Origin: Sutcliffiella horikoshii
Lineage (GTDB): Bacteria; Bacillota; Bacilli; Bacillales; Bacillaceae_I
Direction: 5' to 3'
NCBI RefSeq assembly: GCF_008180725.1
Contig: NZ_VTEV01000002.1
Location: forward strand, 92,228-156,227
DNA: 64,000 nucleotides
In this document: piece by piece, positions 8,678-18,120 of the stretch
Position numbering within the stretch: position 1 is the stretch's first letter
Layout of the letters: each line of letters opens with the position of its first letter
Notes under the pieces: generated by a model
What the model was told of the DNA's origin: nothing
The model's database searches: none
The model's input: only the letters and a program-made list of their open reading frames with translations
Program-made: the position numbers and the translations under genes

Positions 8678-10318
8678 GTGAATCGGTTTCATTGGTCAAG
8701 GGTACATCATAAAGGATGGGCTCTTGCAAGTCTTCTTTTTATAACGATTATTTTAATTCCAAATCTACTTATAGCCGTTGAATTCTTTACAGAAGGAAAC
8801 GACAACTGGCTTCATATACGAGAATACTTATTAAAGGATTATCTGCAAAATTCCGCGGTAATCATTATTTTTACGGCAATAGCAACGATGTTGATTGGCA
8901 CAAGTCTTGCGTGGTTGATCACCATTTATCAGTTTCCGATGAGAAACTTCTTAAAATGGGCGTTGATTCTTCCATTGGCCATACCGCCATACATTGCTGC
9001 TTATACGTTTCACGGTATCTTAAACTATACAGGTGTCGTACAAACCACCCTGCGGAACTCGTTTGATATACAGGTGAATCAGGCTTACTTCGATATCATG
9101 AGTATGCAAGGGGCTATCTTCATTTTCACCGTCACCTTGTTTCCTTACGTTTATGCAATTACGAGGAGCTTTTTTCAGAACCTATCAGCTTCGGTACTCG
9201 AGAATGCTAGATTGCTAGGTGGAAATGATGTGGATACGTTCTTCCGGGTAGCCTTGCCGATTTCAAGAGCGGCAATCGTAGGAAGTGTCACTCTAGTTAT
9301 TTTAGAAGTGCTAAATGATTATGGAGTTACAAGTTATTTTGGCATTCAAACAGTCAGTACGGCCATTTTCCGTACTTGGTATGGAATGATGGACCTTGAT
9401 TCCGCTTTAAAGTTGGCAGGAACTTTAATGGTGTTGGTAATGGTTGTCCTAATGTTTGAAAGAGTGGTTAGGGGAAGAAAGAAATTCTTTGATCCTTCCT
9501 CCAAAGTGCGTCCCATTCAGCCGAAGAAGCTTACTGGAGCAAAAGCATGGGGGGTATTCGCTTATTGTTTCGGAGTGTTTACCATTGCATTTATCATACC
9601 TTTGCTACAGCTGTTGAGCTGGGCGTTCATGACGTATGACAAAGTATTTAACGCAGAATTTATCATACTTGCAAAAAACTCCGTGTTTGTAGCATCTATT
9701 GCTTCTCTTATGATTATTTTGGTGGCACTTATCATTTCGAACTACACAAGGTTGCAGTCAGGTCTGTTGACTAAGTTTATCGCAAGGGTGACAACACTAG
9801 GATACTCCATTCCTGGAGCTGCCATTGCGATTGCGGTTATTACGATATTTATTTCATTAGATCAGTATATTGTGACGTTCCTTGCGCAATTTAACTTAAA
9901 ACCTGAGTTTGTGCTGCGAACGACTTTAGTTATGTTGATTTTTGCTTATGTGATACGATTCCTTGCTATTGGCTTTAATAATATTGAAGCTGGGTTTGAA
10001 AAAGTGGGTAACAGGTATTCGGAAACTTCTAGGATGCTTGGTGCGTCAACATTGAGGACGTTCTTCATGGTCGACCTACCGTTGCTGCGCGGGGCAATCG
10101 CCAGTGGCTTTATCTTAGTATTTGTGGATATTTTAAAAGAATTACCGTTAACCTTGTTCTTACAACCTTTTAACTTTTCAACACTTGCGACTCAAGCTTT
10201 TAAATATGCAAATGATGAACGCGTGCAGGAAGCTTCCATTGCTTCCCTGATGATTATCTTCATAAGTGCATTATGTATTTTCATTTTTCACCGTGTGCTT
10301 GATAAGGAGGCAAACTAA
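8678..10318 (+). CDS. Ferric iron ABC transporter permease, two fused permease halves (FbpB type)
   Basis: The frame is open from TTG 8594, but that start has no ribosome site and lies upstream of a promoter/Fur box; GTG 8678 follows GAAGGA and starts just before the first membrane segment. The protein has about 12 membrane segments in two homologous halves, each with an EAA-type loop (ENARLLGGNDVDTFFRVALP and SETSRMLGASTLRTFFMVDL) that contacts the ATPase. Fused double permeases are usual for Fbp/Fut ferric importers. It overlaps the ATPase gene as TAATG. Confidence 0.85.
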   Translation: MNRFHWSRVHHKGWALASLLFITIILIPNLLIAVEFFTEGNDNWLHIREYLLKDYLQNSAVIIIFTAIATMLIGTSLAWLITIYQFPMRNFLKWALILPLAIPPYIAAYTFHGILNYTGVVQTTLRNSFDIQVNQAYFDIMSMQGAIFIFTVTLFPYVYAITRSFFQNLSASVLENARLLGGNDVDTFFRVALPISRAAIVGSVTLVILEVLNDYGVTSYFGIQTVSTAIFRTWYGMMDLDSALKLAGTLMVLVMVVLMFERVVRGRKKFFDPSSKVRPIQPKKLTGAKAWGVFAYCFGVFTIAFIIPLLQLLSWAFMTYDKVFNAEFIILAKNSVFVASIASLMIILVALIISNYTRLQSGLLTKFIARVTTLGYSIPGAAIAIAVITIFISLDQYIVTFLAQFNLKPEFVLRTTLVMLIFAYVIRFLAIGFNNIEAGFEKVGNRYSETSRMLGASTLRTFFMVDLPLLRGAIASGFILVFVDILKELPLTLFLQPFNFSTLATQAFKYANDERVQEASIASLMIIFISALCIFIFHRVLDKEAN

Positions 10319-10995
10319 TGTTTATCCAGATCAGAGACTTGCAGTTTCAATATAAAAATACAAAAAAGAATACACTTGATCATATTCAGGTGGACATTGA
10401 CCGTGGAGAAATCATATCTATTCTTGGAAAAAGTGGAAGTGGGAAGAGTACGTTGCTGCGCATCATCGCGGGGCTTGAAAATCCAACCTCAGGAAGCATG
10501 AAAATAAACGGAGAAGTAATGTTTGATCCAAGGAAATTCATTGTCCCGGAAAAACGTGGTATCGGGGTCGTGTTCCAGGACTATGCTTTGTTTCCGCATA
10601 TGACAGTAGCCCAAAACATTAAGTACGGATTGCGGAAAATGAACCGGAAGCAAAAGCAGGAGCGATTAGAAGAAATGCTTAGCTTAATCAACTTGGCTGA
10701 TTACGGGCATCGTTATCCATATGAGCTTAGTGGAGGACAGCAGCAGCGTGTAGCCCTGGCTCGAGCTTTGGCACCGGCACCGTCTCTATTGTTGCTGGAT
10801 GAGCCGTTTAGTAACCTGGATGCGCATCTTCAGGAAAAGATTCGAGACGAGTTAAAAGAGATCCTGAAGAAAACAGGCATCACCTCCATTTTCGTCACCC
10901 ACGACTTTGCAGACGCCAAAGCCATTGCCGACCGAATATTATACATTGATGAGGGACAACTGGTGAATAAAGCGTGTGATTTGGTGATGAGTTAA
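10318..10995 (+). CDS. Ferric iron ABC transporter ATP-binding protein (FbpC type, short)
   Basis: Standard ABC ATPase: Walker A GKSGSGKST (near residue 37), Q-loop [11 protein letters not shown], signature LSGGQQQRVALARAL, Walker B LLLLDEPFSNLD and H-loop VTHD. At 225 residues it lacks the C-terminal regulatory extension present in many FbpC/PotA-type ATPases. Translationally coupled to the permease and followed by a long terminator hairpin. It energises Fe(III) import. Confidence 0.9.
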   Translation: MFIQIRDLQFQYKNTKKNTLDHIQVDIDRGEIISILGKSGSGKSTLLRIIAGLENPTSGSMKINGEVMFDPRKFIVPEKRGIGVVFQDYALFPHMTVAQNIKYGLRKMNRKQKQERLEEMLSLINLADYGHRYPYELSGGQQQRVALARALAPAPSLLLLDEPFSNLDAHLQEKIRDELKEILKKTGITSIFVTHDFADAKAIADRILYIDEGQLVNKACDLVMS

Positions 10996-11010
10996 AGTGG
11001 TAAAGAGATA

Positions 11011-11063
11011 AAGAGGGGTCTGACCCTCAGCGCTTTAAAGCACTGAAGGTCAGACCCCTTTTT
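11011..11063 (+). terminator. Long terminator hairpin built on GGGGTCTGACC arms
   Basis: Arms GGGGTCTGACC and GGTCAGACCCC enclose a second stem (TCAGCGCTTTAAAGCACTGA), giving an almost continuous hairpin followed by TTTTT. The arms are themselves a palindrome (GGGTCTGACCC) that recurs elsewhere in the window. Confidence 0.8.
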
Positions 11064-11134
11064 AACGTCTCAAAGCCCGAAACGCCTCTGCGAAAGCAAA
11101 AACGGTAACAGAGCCCCCTTATAATTTCCCAGCC

Positions 11135-12139
11135 TCACTTCTTCAACAACAAATACATAAAGTAAGGTGCTCCTATCAACGCGACCATGATACCTGCTGG
11201 AATCCCGCTATCAATCAGGTTACGCCCTACCGTATCCGCAAACAATAACAGCCAGCCGCCAATCAAAATCGCCACAGGCAGGAACAATTGGTTTCTAGGT
11301 CCCACCAATGATTTCGCAATATGAGGGGCCATTAAACCAACAAAAGCAATACCACCGGTCACCGAGACCGCAGAAGCGGCCAATGCTACAGCCGTCAATA
11401 ACAAAACGACGCGTTCTTTCTCAATAGATACCCCAACCCCGATTGCCACAGGCTCACTCATGCCAAGCAAATTCAAACGGTTGGCTTTATACAACGTAAA
11501 AGGAACCAACACAAGTAACCAAGGCAACAAAGCCAATATAAATGGCCAATCCGTGCCCCAGATGTTACCTGCCAGCCACTTGGCAATGAAGTCCACTTTT
11601 ACACGCTCCGCAGAGGAAATCAAGATAATCATCATACCAGAGAGTGCCATGGAAAACCCTACTCCGACCAACACGAGACGAACAGGCTGTAGACCGCCAT
11701 TTCGCTGATAAGAGAACAAATAAATCAACATAGCCGTAATTAGCGCTCCAAAAAATGCAACCGCTGGTAACATGTAGACAAAGGAACCAACGTTAATAGG
11801 AACATACAAGAAGAAGACAGAGATAGCCACACCGGCCCCTGCATTTATTCCAATAATTCCTGGGTCCGCCAAGTCGTTACGGGTGATCCCTTGAAGAATA
11901 GCACCTGATAATGCAAGTGCCATGCCGGCAAGTATCGTAATGACAATCCGAGGAAGCCTGATGGAAAACAAAACAAATTCTTCTTTAAAGCTTCCTTGAC
12001 CTAATATGGTTGGTATTAACCTGTCGAACGACAGAGATGCTGGTCCAACTCCAATACCAACAACAATGGTAGTTAAAATAAGTAAAGCCAAAGCCCCTAC
12101 AATAATACGTTGTTTACGAACAATTGACGGATGAATCAT
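11135..12139 (-). CDS. yfhA: FecCD-family siderophore permease (YfhA-like)
   Basis: 334 residues with about ten membrane segments and family motifs RLPRI, GAILQGITRNDLADPGIIG and GLMAPHIAK. It forms a heterodimer with the permease encoded just upstream. The set of binding protein, two permeases and ATPase matches B. subtilis YfiY, YfiZ, YfhA and YusV, which import hydroxamate-carboxylate siderophores such as schizokinen and arthrobactin. Its start overlaps the preceding permease stop by 4 bases. The exact siderophore cannot be read from the sequence. Confidence 0.8.
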   Translation of the reverse strand: MIHPSIVRKQRIIVGALALLILTTIVVGIGVGPASLSFDRLIPTILGQGSFKEEFVLFSIRLPRIVITILAGMALALSGAILQGITRNDLADPGIIGINAGAGVAISVFFLYVPINVGSFVYMLPAVAFFGALITAMLIYLFSYQRNGGLQPVRLVLVGVGFSMALSGMMIILISSAERVKVDFIAKWLAGNIWGTDWPFILALLPWLLVLVPFTLYKANRLNLLGMSEPVAIGVGVSIEKERVVLLLTAVALAASAVSVTGGIAFVGLMAPHIAKSLVGPRNQLFLPVAILIGGWLLLFADTVGRNLIDSGIPAGIMVALIGAPYFMYLLLKK

Positions 12140-13149
12140 GAGAATGCTTTCCCTCCTTTACGAACAATAACAAGAAAGAAGGGGAGACCGACCATTGCTA
12201 CGATTGCTGCAACAGGCGTTTCAAAAGGAGCATTTATGGTACGCCCCAGTGTATCAGCAAAAAGCATGAAGGTAGCTCCAACTAGCGCAGACATTGGCAG
12301 GATAAAACGGTAATCCGTTCCCACGATGGCGCGGACGATATGAGGGACCATTAGTCCAATAAAGGCCATATTTCCAACTAGTGCCACAGAAGCACCAGTT
12401 AATAAAATAATTACAACAAACAATACCGATTTGACAAAAGCAATTTTCTGCCCCAACCCTACTGCAACTTCCTCGCTGAGGCTAAGAATGGTCAGTTGTC
12501 TGGATAGGTAAAGAGACACAAGCATGCCAACAGTAATTAATGGAATAATTAACTGCAATTGGCCCCATGTCGTTCCAATAATTCCCCCGGCAGTCCACAT
12601 TGAGACATCACGTGACAGTTTAAAGGTCAGCGCGACCCCTTCCGCTATGGCGAAAAGAAATGCAGAAACAGCAGCACCTGCAAGAACGATTCGCAGAGGA
12701 GAAAATCCGCCCTTTTTCATGGCGCCTAAACCAAACACCATAATAGCCCCTACTGCGGCTCCAATAAAACAAGCAATGGTTATGCCATAGTAGTTTATAG
12801 AAGGTAAAAATGCCAGCGTGATTGCAAGCGCCGCGTTCGCTCCAGCCGTCAAACCTAGAAGGCCTGGGTCTGCAAGAGGGTTCCTTGTCATCCCTTGCAT
12901 AATGGCACCAGCAACGGATAAACCAGCTCCCACAAAAATAGCTGCTACTTCCCGTGGCAGGCGTATCTCACGGATTATTAAGATTTTATCCCCACTCGTT
13001 CCCGGTGAAGTTAAAGCCAGCCAAACATCTCGAAGTGTGGTATCAGCTGCCCCAAAAACCATCGCAGCAAAAAACACCGCCGCAAAGACGATGACCGCCC
13101 CAACAAATTTTATTGTAAAAGGAATGCTCCGTTCCAACGCAATCTTCAT
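12136..13149 (-). CDS. yfiZ: FecCD-family siderophore permease (YfiZ-like)
   Basis: The frame is open to 13290, but the upstream part is translated repeat DNA; the start is ATG 13149 (MKIALERS) or ATG 13158 (MRHMK). Motifs RLPREVAAIFVGAGL, GAIMQGMTRNPLADPGLLG and GLMVPHIVR identify the BtuC/FecCD family. About ten membrane segments. It pairs with the YfhA-like permease. A repeat element and 255 bases separate it from the binding-protein gene upstream. Confidence 0.8.
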   Translation of the reverse strand: MKIALERSIPFTIKFVGAVIVFAAVFFAAMVFGAADTTLRDVWLALTSPGTSGDKILIIREIRLPREVAAIFVGAGLSVAGAIMQGMTRNPLADPGLLGLTAGANAALAITLAFLPSINYYGITIACFIGAAVGAIMVFGLGAMKKGGFSPLRIVLAGAAVSAFLFAIAEGVALTFKLSRDVSMWTAGGIIGTTWGQLQLIIPLITVGMLVSLYLSRQLTILSLSEEVAVGLGQKIAFVKSVLFVVIILLTGASVALVGNMAFIGLMVPHIVRAIVGTDYRFILPMSALVGATFMLFADTLGRTINAPFETPVAAIVAMVGLPFFLVIVRKGGKAFS

Positions 13150-13202
13150 GTGCCTCATCTTTTCTATATTAGAATGGGAGTTTAATATTATGTATAAAAT
13201 TG

Positions 13203-13323
13203 TTGATCGCAGTGCAAGGCGCGCAGACTCCTGCGGGAGGAAGAGACAGGGGAGACCCCGCAACGAAGTGAGGAGGCTCCCGGACCGCACGCGGAAAGCG
13301 AAGCGCCTGGAACGGAGATCAAC
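13203..13323 (-). repeat. Dispersed Bacillaceae repeat, GTTGATC-ended variant
   Basis: Ends form an imperfect inverted repeat (GTTGATC...GGCGC and GCGCC...GATCAAC). The interior has ACTCCTGCGGGAG and GGAGACCCCGC...GAGGAGGCTCC, shared with the repeats at 22.7, 34.8 and 58.4 kb. It lies between yfiY and yfiZ inside the siderophore operon. Strand is arbitrary. Confidence 0.75.
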
Positions 13324-13404
13324 TCTGGTTCAAGCAAAAACAATGGTAGTAACAATAGAATAAGAGGGACCTTCTATTAAAAGAAGCATCCCTCCAAAAA
13401 TGTC

Positions 13405-14346
13405 TTAGTTTCCTAAAAAGCTATCTTTAAAGAACTCTAACTGGAAATCAAGAGAGATCGGATCGTTGAAATAGAATTCTTTCGCATCCGCTTCAAAAAC
13501 CTGACCATTCTTCACTGCAGGAATATTCTTGTACGTGTCTGTTTCCTGGAAAGAAGTATCTCCATCAGAATTCTTACTGAATACTACATAATCACCAGCA
13601 AACTCAGGCAGTACTTCAAAAGAAAGTGTATAATATCCAGCTTCTAGTGCTTCTTCCTTCACTCTTTCTGGCATTTTCAATTTCATTTCTTGATAAAGAA
13701 TCTCTGTTCCACGTCCCCAGTTATCGCCGAAAACGTAAAGCTCTTTATCGAAATTCTCGATAACGGAAACAGTTGCGTCCTCACCGATTTTAGCGCGGAT
13801 CTCTTCTCCTGCTTCTTGCGCGCGGGTCTTGAAGTCATCCACCCAATTTTGAGCTTCTTCTTCTTTGTTCAATAACTTTCCAACTTCTACGTGCTGTGTA
13901 AGATAGTCCACTTTACCGTAAGTGTAGGCGACAGTTGGTGCAATTTCGCCTAATTGCTCCAGATTGTTTGTGTTGGAGGCAGCAATAATTAAGTCTGGAT
14001 CTAATTCAATAATCTTCTCTAGGTCTTGATCGGTTATCTCTTCTGCATTTTTAAGGTACTCCTGGTAACGCGGATTTGCCATTGCCCAAGAATCCGTCCC
14101 AACAATATTAGTTCCAAGTGCCATGACATTTCCAGCTACAAAAGAGTTCAATACTACGACTCTTTGTGGATCTGCAGGTACTTCAATTGGTCCCGTTTCT
14201 GCTTCATATGTAATTGTTTCAGAAGAGGAAGCATTTCCTTCATTAGAACTATTAGTACTATTATTACTAGCATTATTATTGGTGTTTCCGCAGGCACTAA
14301 CGACCAGCAATAGCAGGAATACGAATGGAATCATTAATTTTTTCAT
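13405..14346 (-). CDS. yfiY: Siderophore-binding lipoprotein (YfiY-like)
   Basis: ATG 14346 behind AAGGAGAC. Lipoprotein signal with lipobox VSAC, then a long Asn/Ser linker. The mature part is a two-lobed PeriplasmicBP_2 (FepB/FhuD type) protein: PQRVVVLNSFVAGNVMALG near residue 62, then LDPDLIIAAS. It captures ferric siderophore outside the membrane and hands it to YfiZ/YfhA. The gene starts 50 bases inside the 3' end of the ATPase gene, so the two are tightly coupled. Confidence 0.85.
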   Translation of the reverse strand: MKKLMIPFVFLLLLVVSACGNTNNNASNNSTNSSNEGNASSSETITYEAETGPIEVPADPQRVVVLNSFVAGNVMALGTNIVGTDSWAMANPRYQEYLKNAEEITDQDLEKIIELDPDLIIAASNTNNLEQLGEIAPTVAYTYGKVDYLTQHVEVGKLLNKEEEAQNWVDDFKTRAQEAGEEIRAKIGEDATVSVIENFDKELYVFGDNWGRGTEILYQEMKLKMPERVKEEALEAGYYTLSFEVLPEFAGDYVVFSKNSDGDTSFQETDTYKNIPAVKNGQVFEADAKEFYFNDPISLDFQLEFFKDSFLGN

Positions 14347-15142
14347 CTTGGTTGTCTCCTTTAAGTAAGTTATAAGTTAAGCACATAGGCTTATTTGTTC
14401 TTGGATCTCTCCCAATCTCAGCATCGATATGAAAAACGCGTCTTAAAACTTCCGATGTTATTACTTCTTCGCAATTACCAGACTTGATGATGTTGCCGTC
14501 TTTTAAAGCAATCAGGTAATCAGCAAATCGTGCAGCCTGGTTCAAATCGTGCAGGACCATGATAATGGTTCTTTCTTGCTCACGATTGAGGCGTTGCAAC
14601 AGTTCGAGCACTTCCAGTTGGTGAGCCATGTCTAGATAGGTGGTAGGCTCATCTAGGAAAATGATTTCCGTTTCCTGTGCAAGAGCCATGGCAATCCAGA
14701 CGCGTTGACGTTGACCCCCAGATAGGGCATCAACCGGGCGGTATTTAAACTCGGTTGTTCCAGTCACCTCTAGTGCCCAATCTATGACTTCATAATCCTT
14801 TTTGGTCAGTCTTCCAAATCCCTTTTGATAGGGGAAACGACCGTAAGAAACCAGTTCGCCAACGGTTAATCCGCTTACACTTTCAGGTGTCTGAGGCAGA
14901 ATCGCCATTTTTTTTGCCAGTGATTTGGTGTTTTCTTTGGCAATCTCTTGTCCATCGAGCAGGATAGCTCCAGATTGGTGGGAGATAATTCTGGTAATGG
15001 CTTTTAAGAGCGTGGATTTTCCGCAGCCGTTAGAACCAATAATCGTCGTGATCTGTTTATCTGGTATTTCTATGGATAGATCTTTGATGATTAAGCGTTC
15101 ACCATAGCCAATGTTCAGGTCCTTTGTATGTAGGCGAACCAT
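14297..15142 (-). CDS. yusV: Siderophore ABC transporter ATP-binding protein (YusV-like)
   Basis: FecE-type ATPase: Walker A GSNGCGKSTLLK, signature [17 protein letters not shown], Walker B IIFLDEPTTYLD and H-loop MVLHDLNQA. The reading frame extends 50 bases into yfiY, giving a C-terminal tail that may be unstructured. In B. subtilis yusV is unlinked to yfiYZ; here all four genes form one cluster. First gene of the operon, behind a sigma-A promoter and a perfect Fur box. Confidence 0.85.
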   Translation of the reverse strand: MVRLHTKDLNIGYGERLIIKDLSIEIPDKQITTIIGSNGCGKSTLLKAITRIISHQSGAILLDGQEIAKENTKSLAKKMAILPQTPESVSGLTVGELVSYGRFPYQKGFGRLTKKDYEVIDWALEVTGTTEFKYRPVDALSGGQRQRVWIAMALAQETEIIFLDEPTTYLDMAHQLEVLELLQRLNREQERTIIMVLHDLNQAARFADYLIALKDGNIIKSGNCEEVITSEVLRRVFHIDAEIGRDPRTNKPMCLTYNLLKGDNQDEKINDSIRIPAIAGR

Positions 15143-15177
15143 TATGTAACCTCCAGTTTAAAGTAAGTTTACATTAT

Positions 15178-15238
15178 TGATAATGATTATCAGTTTCGTT
15201 ACAAGTATTACTATAAGACTATTAAAGTAGGATGTCAA
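15178..15238 (-). promoter_or_regulatory. Sigma-A promoter with perfect Fur box for the siderophore operon
   Basis: On the minus strand TTGACA (15238-15233) and TATAGT (15215-15210) are 17 bases apart. A perfect 7-1-7 Fur box TGATAATGATTATCA (15178-15192) lies just downstream of the predicted start, so Fur-Fe would block transcription. Confidence 0.9.
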
Positions 15239-15380
15239 TGGCTAATTGAGAAAGAAAATCAATAAGAAGTAATTCCCATTTTCAACGTAAAGAGTTGTTA
15301 GTCGTCATAAGAATGAAAAAAGAATATAATGAATAGGTTAAAAGAACTAGTTTTAATAATATTTCGGGGAGTTGAGATCT

Positions 15381-16208
15381 TTGTTACCACTAGTATCTGT
15401 CATCATCCCTACATATAACCGATTTACAATGCTTTCCGAGTTGATGGAAGCTCTCGTTCTGCAAACAAGAAAAGATTTTGAGGTTATCGTAATTAATGAT
15501 GGAGGGGGAAGAGTGGATAGTCTAAAAGAATACTATCCAGAATTAGATCTTACCATTATAGATTTGACGGAGAATGTAAAGCATGTCCAGGCTAGGAATA
15601 TTGGAGTTTCTTTTGCCAAAGGGGAATACATCATGCTCATAGATGATGACGATCTGATTGTCCCCACCCACCTGGAAACAATGATAGAAAAGATAAAAAA
15701 TGTTGATCTGGTCTATTCAGATGTGGAGATTGTGCAGTATGTAAGGAAGAATGGAGTTCGGGAGGCAAAAAACAGGCATCTGTTCGCCTATGCGCTAGAT
15801 TTAGATGCAATGAGAAAGTTTTCTACGTTTGTCCCATCCGGCTGCCTTTATAGAAGCTATCTCCATGATCGAATCGGTAAGTTTGATCCACAAATGAAAA
15901 ATTATTGGGACTGGGACTTTTTCTTGAGGGTATCTGAAAAATTCAACGTTGCAAGATCAGAGGTTGCAGGGGTACTTTATGATTTTTCTGAAGAAAATAG
16001 CAATCAGTCCAAGGATTTAAGTAGCATGAGATGTTACTTGGATCGCTTGTCAGAAAAACATAATCTAGGAGAGCTGGAGACGAAAAATTTCTGGCTGCTG
16101 CTTGAGGAACCAGAAGTGAAAAAGAGGGAAGCTCCAAGCAAGATTATTTGGAACGGAATGCCGTTTATCTCTAAGTTGCAACGATTAGGAAGGCTTGAAG
16201 AGGCATAA
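15381..16208 (+). CDS. Family 2 glycosyltransferase
   Basis: TTG 15381 is favoured (GGGGAG 9 bases upstream) over TTG 15372. GT-A fold: VSVIIPTYNR at the N-terminus, a nucleotide-sugar site IVINDGG, and the metal-binding LIDDDD near residue 95. The second half carries DWDFFLRV, typical of the acceptor side of GT2 enzymes. No membrane segment and no neighbouring polysaccharide genes, so donor and acceptor are unknown. Confidence 0.85.
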   Translation: MLPLVSVIIPTYNRFTMLSELMEALVLQTRKDFEVIVINDGGGRVDSLKEYYPELDLTIIDLTENVKHVQARNIGVSFAKGEYIMLIDDDDLIVPTHLETMIEKIKNVDLVYSDVEIVQYVRKNGVREAKNRHLFAYALDLDAMRKFSTFVPSGCLYRSYLHDRIGKFDPQMKNYWDWDFFLRVSEKFNVARSEVAGVLYDFSEENSNQSKDLSSMRCYLDRLSEKHNLGELETKNFWLLLEEPEVKKREAPSKIIWNGMPFISKLQRLGRLEEA

Positions 16209-16209
16209 A

Positions 16210-16236
16210 AATAGGAAAGGAATGAATCCCTTTCCT
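16210..16236. terminator. Terminator shared by the glycosyltransferase and pot operon
   Basis: Stem TAGGAAAGG / CCTTTCCTA, with A-rich sequence on the glycosyltransferase side that becomes a T run for the minus-strand potD gene. Confidence 0.75.
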
Positions 16237-16242
16237 ACAAAA

Positions 16243-17316
16243 TTATTTACCATGCATCTTAAACTCTAAAAACAGTTCATTATAATAAGCGAGATTTCTT
16301 TTCCCGAGGTTCTCATACACCTCAAGTTTCTCTGTAAGCTCTGGTGGCGGATAGAAACGTTCGTCACCTGTCAGCTCTTCATCTAGAAGCGGCATGGCGG
16401 CCTTGTTTGGCGTAGAGTAGCTCACATACTCTGTGTTTTCTGCTGCTACTTCCGCATCTAACATAAAGTTGATAAACTGGTGGGCGGCTTCCACATTCTT
16501 TGCCGTTTTCGGTATGACCATGTTATCAAACCACAAGTTCGACCCTTCGACCGGAACCACATATTCAAGTTCTTCATTTTCCCACATTATTTCAGCAGCA
16601 ACCCCAGACCACACGAGTCCGATGGCTGCTTCTTCATTTTCAATCAACATTCGGTTCTCATCCCCGACGATAGCTTTGATGTTAGGAGTAAGCGTATCAA
16701 GCTTTCTTTTCGCCTCAAGCATGTGCTCTTTATTTGTGTCGTTTAAGGAATAGCCTAAACTGTTAAGGGCCATCCCCATCACTTCCCGGGCACCGTCTAT
16801 CAGGAGGATTTCATTTTTCAAATCTTCATCCCAAAGATCATTCCAACTTGAAATTTCTTTCCCATCTAACATGGAAGGATTGTAAACAATACCAACCGTT
16901 CCCCAAAAATAGGGGACAGAGTATTTGTTTTTTGGATCAAAAGGTAGATCCATGAATCGATCGTCAATGTTTCCTAAATTCGGGAGTTTAGAATGATCTA
17001 GTGGTATAAGCAGATCTTCTTTAATCATTTTATCAATCATATATTCCGATGGAACCGCAATATCATAAGTGGTTCCGCCTTGTTCTATCTTTGTTTTCAT
17101 CGCTTCATTCGAGTCAAACGTTTCATAGATAACTTTCACACCAGTTTCTTTTTCAAATTGCTCGACCACATCCATATTGATATAGTCGCCCCAGTTGTAA
17201 ATCGTCAACGTGTTTCCACCAGAGTATCCTTGAGCAGAGTTCAATTCTGTAATCGCGTACCAAAGGACTGCTGATACCAACACAATCGCAATCATGAACT
17301 GTATAAGTTTTTTCAT
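16243..17316 (-). CDS. potD: Spermidine/putrescine-binding protein PotD
   Basis: 357 residues with an N-terminal hydrophobic signal (FMIAIVLVSAVLWYAI) that lacks a clear lipobox cysteine, so it may stay anchored as a signal anchor. The mature part opens LTIYNWGDYINMDVVEQFEK, diagnostic for PotD/PotF polyamine-binding proteins, with the Asp/Trp polyamine site expected around SEYMIDKM and WFDNMVIP. It overlaps potC by 4 bases (ATGA) and is the last gene of potABCD. Confidence 0.9.
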   Translation of the reverse strand: MKKLIQFMIAIVLVSAVLWYAITELNSAQGYSGGNTLTIYNWGDYINMDVVEQFEKETGVKVIYETFDSNEAMKTKIEQGGTTYDIAVPSEYMIDKMIKEDLLIPLDHSKLPNLGNIDDRFMDLPFDPKNKYSVPYFWGTVGIVYNPSMLDGKEISSWNDLWDEDLKNEILLIDGAREVMGMALNSLGYSLNDTNKEHMLEAKRKLDTLTPNIKAIVGDENRMLIENEEAAIGLVWSGVAAEIMWENEELEYVVPVEGSNLWFDNMVIPKTAKNVEAAHQFINFMLDAEVAAENTEYVSYSTPNKAAMPLLDEELTGDERFYPPPELTEKLEVYENLGKRNLAYYNELFLEFKMHGK

Positions 17317-18119
17317 CGTCTAACCCCCATTCCAGTAGGCTTATTGCGCACCGTGATGAAGTAGTAAACAATCACAAGAACAATGGTGAACAAGAACAAC
17401 AAGGTGGATAGTGCATTTATGTTCAGCGCTATTCCACGGCGGGCAAGGGAGTAAATTTCAACAGAAAGGGTGGTGAATCCATTCCCTGTTACAAAGAATG
17501 TCACAACGAAATCATCCAAAGAATAGGTCAGTGCCATAAAGAAACCGGCAAATATCCCTGGTGTGATATACGGCAGAACAACCTTTCTCATCACATCCCA
17601 GCGGCTTGCCCCCAAATCATGTGCCGCGTCAATTAAGGTTGGGCTCATTTCCAGGAGCTTCGGTAAAACCATCAATACGACAATAGGTACGCAAAAGGCA
17701 ATGTGGGACAGTAAGACAGAGTACATGCCAAGCTTGATGCCAGCCATGGTAAAAAGAATGAGGAAAGAAGCACCGATAATCACGTCAGGGCTGACAATTA
17801 ATACATTATTTAAAGATAATAAAGTGCTTTTTATTTTCCTGTTTTTAAAAGAATAAATGGCGATTGCTCCCATCACACCGATAATGGTTGAAATTAGGGC
17901 GGAAAGTAAAGCAATCAATAGTGTGTTCAATACGATAATAAGCAGTCGCGTATCAGCGAACAGCTCTTTATACCAATCGAATGTAAAGCTTTCAAAATCA
18001 TACATCGTTCCTCCGCTGTTAAACGAGTAAAACACGAGGAAAAAAATAGGTAGATAAAGAATAGTGAAAATGAAGACGAGAAATAACGTCGATAACGGAG
18101 ATGTTTTTCTATTACCCAT
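17313..18119 (-). CDS. potC: Spermidine/putrescine ABC transporter permease PotC
   Basis: 268 residues, six membrane segments, and an EAA loop DAAHDLGASRWDVMRKVVLP near residue 175. The ending (VRNKPTGMGVRR) is cytoplasmic and basic. It partners PotB to form the channel. Only one base separates it from potB. Confidence 0.9.
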   Translation of the reverse strand: MGNRKTSPLSTLFLVFIFTILYLPIFFLVFYSFNSGGTMYDFESFTFDWYKELFADTRLLIIVLNTLLIALLSALISTIIGVMGAIAIYSFKNRKIKSTLLSLNNVLIVSPDVIIGASFLILFTMAGIKLGMYSVLLSHIAFCVPIVVLMVLPKLLEMSPTLIDAAHDLGASRWDVMRKVVLPYITPGIFAGFFMALTYSLDDFVVTFFVTGNGFTTLSVEIYSLARRGIALNINALSTLLFLFTIVLVIVYYFITVRNKPTGMGVRR

Positions 18120-18120
18120 G

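Noticed and set aside
13150..13290. Extended N-terminus of the YfiZ-like permease
   Set aside because: The extra codons read through a dispersed repeat and precede the normal family start.
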